Positions 60,109 to 64,000 of a stretch of DNA of 64,000 nt are shown here, piece by piece. This DNA is from Trichobilharzia regenti (Eukaryota; Platyhelminthes; Trematoda; Strigeidida; Schistosomatidae). The position numbers were made by a program, and so were the translations under genes. A model generated the notes under the pieces. That model made no database searches. It was given only the letters and a program-made list of their open reading frames with translations, and was not told the origin of the DNA. Every line of letters starts with the position of its first letter. The stretch's first letter is position 1. The stretch is from positions 13,623,517 to 13,687,516 of the forward strand of contig OX235263.1 in NCBI GenBank assembly GCA_944472135.2, in the 5' to 3' direction.

Positions 60109-62919
60109 ATGATCACAAATCGCATAAAATACAGTAATTCATTCATTAAACGTTTTAAACCATATGACTTTCATGCAACTAATAATGTATCTAATAAATC
60201 TAAGAGAAAACATCACGCTGGCTGGCAGCGTGCACTTAAACAGACACCTTTATATCGTACAACCATTCCTGTTATTGTCACTTCAAACTGCCGTTCACTT
60301 CCCAACAAAATTATGCATCTCCAGTCTCTCTTATCATCTGATACTTATCACAATACGGCGATTGTTGCATTACAAGAAACATGGCTCCATGAACTCTATG
60401 ATGACAATCTGGTTTCCCTAAATGGTTTTACATTGTTTAGACAAGATCGACTATGCTCCAGAAAGAAAAGAGGTGGAGGTGTTGCAACTTTCATTCATTC
60501 TCAATGGTCAACTTCAAATAACGTATGTTTTTCTTACTCTAATGACTTTATTGATTGTATAACGGTCAAATGCCGCCCGAAACATTTATCCAAGTTTAAA
60601 TACGTCTTCATCTCTAACATTTATGTTACTCCTGGCTGTTCTGCATCTGATCTATCTGATTTTGCTGATGAATTCACTGAATTCGCCGTTACACATCTTG
60701 AAAACTCTTTATCAGTTGTCACAGGAGATTTTAACTGCTGTGATTGTTCTTTCCTCGTATCATTAGGTCATGCCAATATTGTTAAATTCCCTACTCGACT
60801 TGATAAAACCCTTGACCTGGTGTTCATTAATGATGAGGAAATATATGAAGTACGCCGACGTGCTCCTATCATGAACTCAGATCATTGTATTATTCGGATA
60901 TTACCTAAGATATACAGCAGATCTCACTTTAATATCTTCTCAAATCTGTCCAAGAAAACACAGCAAAGGTGTTACTCACAAGAAAATATGCTCAAACTAA
61001 GATGCATGCTAAATGACACTAACTGGGAACTTTTCAACGAACTAAAACTGGATGATACTATTTCCAATTTGACTGACTATCTTAAATTCTGTCTTGATAT
61101 ATGCTGTCCAAAACAGATAATTTTCAAAAGAATGGATCGTTTCGCTTCCCCTCATCTCAAAAAACTTCGTAGAGAAAAAGAGAAGCTGTACAAGACAAAG
61201 AATAAATCTGGTCTTAAGAAGATAAACACCCAAATTAAATCTGAAATCAAGAGACTAAACAACATTTATAATCAAACAATACTATCTTGTAAAACATCAG
61301 AAAACATATGGAAACTTTTTAGAGAAATTACTGGTTGTGGTAAGCATAATAATTTTGCCTCTTCTATTGATGTAAATACTCTCAATAGATCTTTCATCCG
61401 CCCTCCAAATGTCCTTTCTGCCTTCAATTTAACTAATAACACGACCAGTGACTTTCATCGTTTCAATACTTCTGATGTTCTTAAATGTTTGAAATCTCTT
61501 AAACCTTCCCAGAGTCTAGGCCCTGATGGTATACCTGCCATTGTTTTAAAAAAATGTGCTGATATTTTAAGTAACCCACTTACAAGCATTTTCAATACTT
61601 CTTTTTCTAATAATAGTGTACCTTCTCTGTGGAAAGATATTAAAATCATCCCTGTACCCAAGTCTGGTTCTGGAGATAGTGTTAAGTTTAGACCAATTGC
61701 CATTACCTCTCCTTTTTTGAAACTGATGGAGAAATTACTGTTACAAAAACTCATTCCCTCCCTAAGCTTCTCAAACGATCCAAAGCAGTTTGCTTACAAA
61801 CAGGGTAGAAGTACTTTGGATGCTGCTGCTGTGTTTCATCACAACATTGTATCCTCCTTAGACAAAGGGGCCAAGTATGTCCGTTGTACTTTCCTTGATT
61901 ACACATCTGCTTTTGACTCTGTACCTAGAGGCCTTTTGTTAAACAAGCTTAGCCTTACACAAACTGAGTCCTGGGCTATCAACTGGCTGCACTCTTACTT
62001 CTCCAATAGGATGCAGTACACGGTATATAATGGTGTAGCTTCCTCTCCTTTGCTTACTGAAGCTGGTGTTCCTCAGGGTGCTGTTCTCTCGCCGTTTCTC
62101 TTTTCCTTCTTCTTACATGACTTACCTCTCTCAGACGAAATCAACTTCGTCAAATATGCAGATGACCTGACTGTTTCGCTTCCCGTTAAGTCTCAGTCAG
62201 ACTGCTTCAAATTAAATAGCTTCCTGTCGGACATCAGTCAGTGGTCTAAACTAAATGGCCTAACGCTGAATCCCTCAAAATGCCAGACTGTCGACTTCTC
62301 CTTTAGGCACAAACGAGATCTACAAACACTAGTAAGCACTCATGATGTCTGTAGAATTGAGGGGACTATAATTGAAACAAAGTCTAATGCAAAATACCTC
62401 GGATTAGTTATATCTTCCGACCTTACTTGGTCATCTCATATCCAAATGATTTCCAAGAAAGTGTTTCGTCTAACCTACTACATTAAGAAACTCAGACTAA
62501 CTGGAGTCACTCAACCTCTGCTTTCACAATTTGTCAACTCTCGTATCCTACCTATTCTACTTTACTGTTCCCCGTTAGTCTTTCCTGGGTTACTGAAAAA
62601 GGATTATACCATCCTGAGAAGGATGTTGAAGGTAGTTAGTAGGACTAGCGGTGTAAAACTCAGTCAGCTCGTCACAACATTAGTGGATAAGCATCTGAAT
62701 ACATGTGAGAAATGGTCTAAAACCATACTCTCTGACTGCCAACACCCCCTCTATTCCCAACTCTCTCCTTGCATCTCATCAGGTAGAACCAGAAATCAGT
62801 ACAAAATAATATATGCTCGTACAACCAAGTATAGGAACTCAACGATACCATATTTGGCCCGTGTTCTAAGTGACAGAGACAATGTTAGGCGTGAAACCTA
62901 TGACTTGCTTTGTTGTTAA
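60109..62919 (+). CDS. CR1 ORF2: endonuclease and reverse transcriptase, 936 aa, intact
   Basis: Endonuclease (about 54-262): TSNCRSLPNK (N60), VALQETWLHE (E90), RKKRGGGVATFIH, VVTGDFNCCD (206-209), IMNSDHCIIR (257-259). RT: QSLGPDGIPAIVLKK, IKIIPVPKSGSGD, KFRPIAITSPFLKLMEK, PKQFAYKQGRSTLDAAAV, FLDYTSAFDSVPRGLL, AGVPQGAVLSPFLFSFFLHD, VKYADDLTVSL (YADD 683-686), LNPSKCQTVDFS, AKYLGLVISSDLTW. The C-terminus ends YDLLCC. All catalytic residues are present and there is no internal stop, so this protein could still work; mobility would need an ORF1 in trans. It could belong to the schistosome Perere/SR1 group; not resolved. Confidence 0.95.
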   Translation: MITNRIKYSNSFIKRFKPYDFHATNNVSNKSKRKHHAGWQRALKQTPLYRTTIPVIVTSNCRSLPNKIMHLQSLLSSDTYHNTAIVALQETWLHELYDDNLVSLNGFTLFRQDRLCSRKKRGGGVATFIHSQWSTSNNVCFSYSNDFIDCITVKCRPKHLSKFKYVFISNIYVTPGCSASDLSDFADEFTEFAVTHLENSLSVVTGDFNCCDCSFLVSLGHANIVKFPTRLDKTLDLVFINDEEIYEVRRRAPIMNSDHCIIRILPKIYSRSHFNIFSNLSKKTQQRCYSQENMLKLRCMLNDTNWELFNELKLDDTISNLTDYLKFCLDICCPKQIIFKRMDRFASPHLKKLRREKEKLYKTKNKSGLKKINTQIKSEIKRLNNIYNQTILSCKTSENIWKLFREITGCGKHNNFASSIDVNTLNRSFIRPPNVLSAFNLTNNTTSDFHRFNTSDVLKCLKSLKPSQSLGPDGIPAIVLKKCADILSNPLTSIFNTSFSNNSVPSLWKDIKIIPVPKSGSGDSVKFRPIAITSPFLKLMEKLLLQKLIPSLSFSNDPKQFAYKQGRSTLDAAAVFHHNIVSSLDKGAKYVRCTFLDYTSAFDSVPRGLLLNKLSLTQTESWAINWLHSYFSNRMQYTVYNGVASSPLLTEAGVPQGAVLSPFLFSFFLHDLPLSDEINFVKYADDLTVSLPVKSQSDCFKLNSFLSDISQWSKLNGLTLNPSKCQTVDFSFRHKRDLQTLVSTHDVCRIEGTIIETKSNAKYLGLVISSDLTWSSHIQMISKKVFRLTYYIKKLRLTGVTQPLLSQFVNSRILPILLYCSPLVFPGLLKKDYTILRRMLKVVSRTSGVKLSQLVTTLVDKHLNTCEKWSKTILSDCQHPLYSQLSPCISSGRTRNQYKIIYARTTKYRNSTIPYLARVLSDRDNVRRETYDLLCC

Positions 62920-63705
62920 TAACATAATTTTGGCCCTTGTTATTTCCCCCTTACACTCTCTTATTTGTACTCTATAGTGAACAACCTTCTTAAACATACT
63001 TAGCTGCTTAAAATTATTATCATTGGCTTACTTTTTTATTCTTTATTCTATTCCTTCTTTATACATCTACTGGGTCCGACTGTATTATCACTATGATTAT
63101 TAAAAATTGTCCCGTCATTAACCATCATGTAACATTAGTTTTGTGGTTGTTCTTTGTTCGGCACTATTTAACTGACAATCTTGTTTGTTATTGCCACTAT
63201 CCACATCTTAAAAAATTTTGTATTATACATGATTCCTCACACTACCACTACAAACAACCGCATTAGTGCTGACAATAAAAAAAAACACAACCTGAAATGT
63301 TTATCTTATGATTGCTTAGTGTTGTTCAATCAGATTAACTGATCATCTTAGCTATAAACATTTTTTTAAGAACATCTCATAATTCCCCGTATGATTATAG
63401 CTGTTACTGTTCACCACGCATACTCATATCGTAGCTTCCACTAACCAATACTGAAATATTTTTTCATTATTTGTGTTTATCTTCCTTTTTACTTGGCATT
63501 TTTTATTGCATTTTTCTTGTTATTTCTGTGTTTCTTTTTGGTTTTTTTGTTGTTATTGTTTTTTTTGTTTTTTTGTTTTTTTTTAAATATTTTATTTTTT
63601 TTATAATACTCCTTTTAAATGCATGATGAAATTAGATGCAATATTGTAGATATGTGCTGAAAATTCCACACTGTACCACAAGTACTGTTTCTGGAATAAA
63701 GCGAA
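62920..63705 (+). other. CR1 3' UTR
   Basis: T-rich, with long T runs at 63530-63602. Its last part, 'gtgctgaaaattccacactg' followed by 'taccacaagtact', matches the tail of SINE-1B. Confidence 0.7.
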
Positions 63706-63732
63706 ATTGTTATTGTTATTGTTATTGTTACA

Positions 63733-64000
63733 GACTTCTTCAGCGCACCGTTATCGTCACACAATTCGGAGTCAGACCTGGAGTTTACGTTTAGCTTATC
63801 ACTGAACTTGCTCACTGGTTCACAGTTCACTTCTGTATGCACTTCTTGGAAACGTGTAAAACACAACCGTGTTTGTCTTGTATCTTGTAACTTATCTGCT
63901 GAGGATGTACTACGAAACCTGTTACACTCACTTGGTCTACATGCATTACTAGACATCATGGAGCCTCCTCGATATCCACCTCTCTGAGGCCTACTCGTCA
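63733..64000 (-). other. Unassigned open frame beyond the CR1
   Basis: Minus frame 63959-63733 (read as MMSSNACRPSECNRFRSTSS, then SKFSDKLNVNSRSDSELCDD) runs from upstream of the window edge into the CR1 tail. It may be more of BEL remnant B or another element; not recognised. Confidence 0.35.

Larger units (their letters stand above)
60070..63732 (+). mobile_element. CR1-clade LINE with intact ORF2
   Basis: Contains one long ORF, then about 800 bp of T-rich 3' UTR, ending 'ggaataaagcgaa' and (ATTGTT)n at about 63706-63731, the short terminal repeat expected of CR1 LINEs. ORF1 is missing; the element joins BEL remnant B at about 60050-60070. Confidence 0.88.

Overview
The window looks like genomic DNA of a blood fluke (Schistosoma or a close relative). 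Supporting signs are a host gene with 32 nt and 46 nt 5' introns followed by kilobase-sized ones, degenerate Sm-alpha hammerhead-ribozyme SINEs, RTE and CR1 LINE copies, Penelope-like fragments with a GIY-YIG region, and BEL/Pao LTR-retrotransposon remains. The species cannot be fixed by eye.

The one clear host gene is on the minus strand: a La-related protein 1 (LARP1) orthologue. I rebuilt 16 coding exons between 45988 (ATG) and 8179 (stop). All junctions are GT..AG, the phases agree throughout, and the total is 3585 nt (1194 residues). The protein carries the WPTL-type N-terminal patch, La motif, PAM2 motif and C-terminal DM15 cap-binding repeats. No single reading frame shows this gene, because most exons are short.

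1-8178 is 3' flank with LINE/SINE debris, a degenerate classic Sm-alpha unit (1.4-1.8 kb), a tRNA-Glu-like sequence and an inverted Penelope-like pair (4.6-5.74 kb). 8179-45988 is LARP1, whose introns are packed with nested transposable elements: two RTE groups (called RTE-A and RTE-B here), a tRNA-headed SINE (SINE-1) with two kinds of LINE-like tail, a tRNA-Thr-like SINE with a hammerhead (SINE-2), and an unclassified repeat (UR1). 46-48.2 kb is sparse, with two possible exons of neighbouring genes. 48.3-52.2 kb is a nearly complete CR1 on the minus strand. 52.5 kb holds a dead Ty3/gypsy RT scrap. 53.3-60.05 kb holds two BEL/Pao remnants in opposite orientation that share a near-identical inverted repeat. 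60.1-63.73 kb is a CR1 with an intact 936-residue ORF2.

The most notable points are: one tRNA-derived SINE head joined to an RTE-type tail or to a CR1-type tail, with both donor LINE types present; a SINE hammerhead whose stem III is almost absent; near-identical inverted RTE copies in the introns either side of the La-motif exon; and an inverted repeat whose identity starts and stops abruptly inside diverged LTR elements. All identity statements are by eye; no alignment or search was run.
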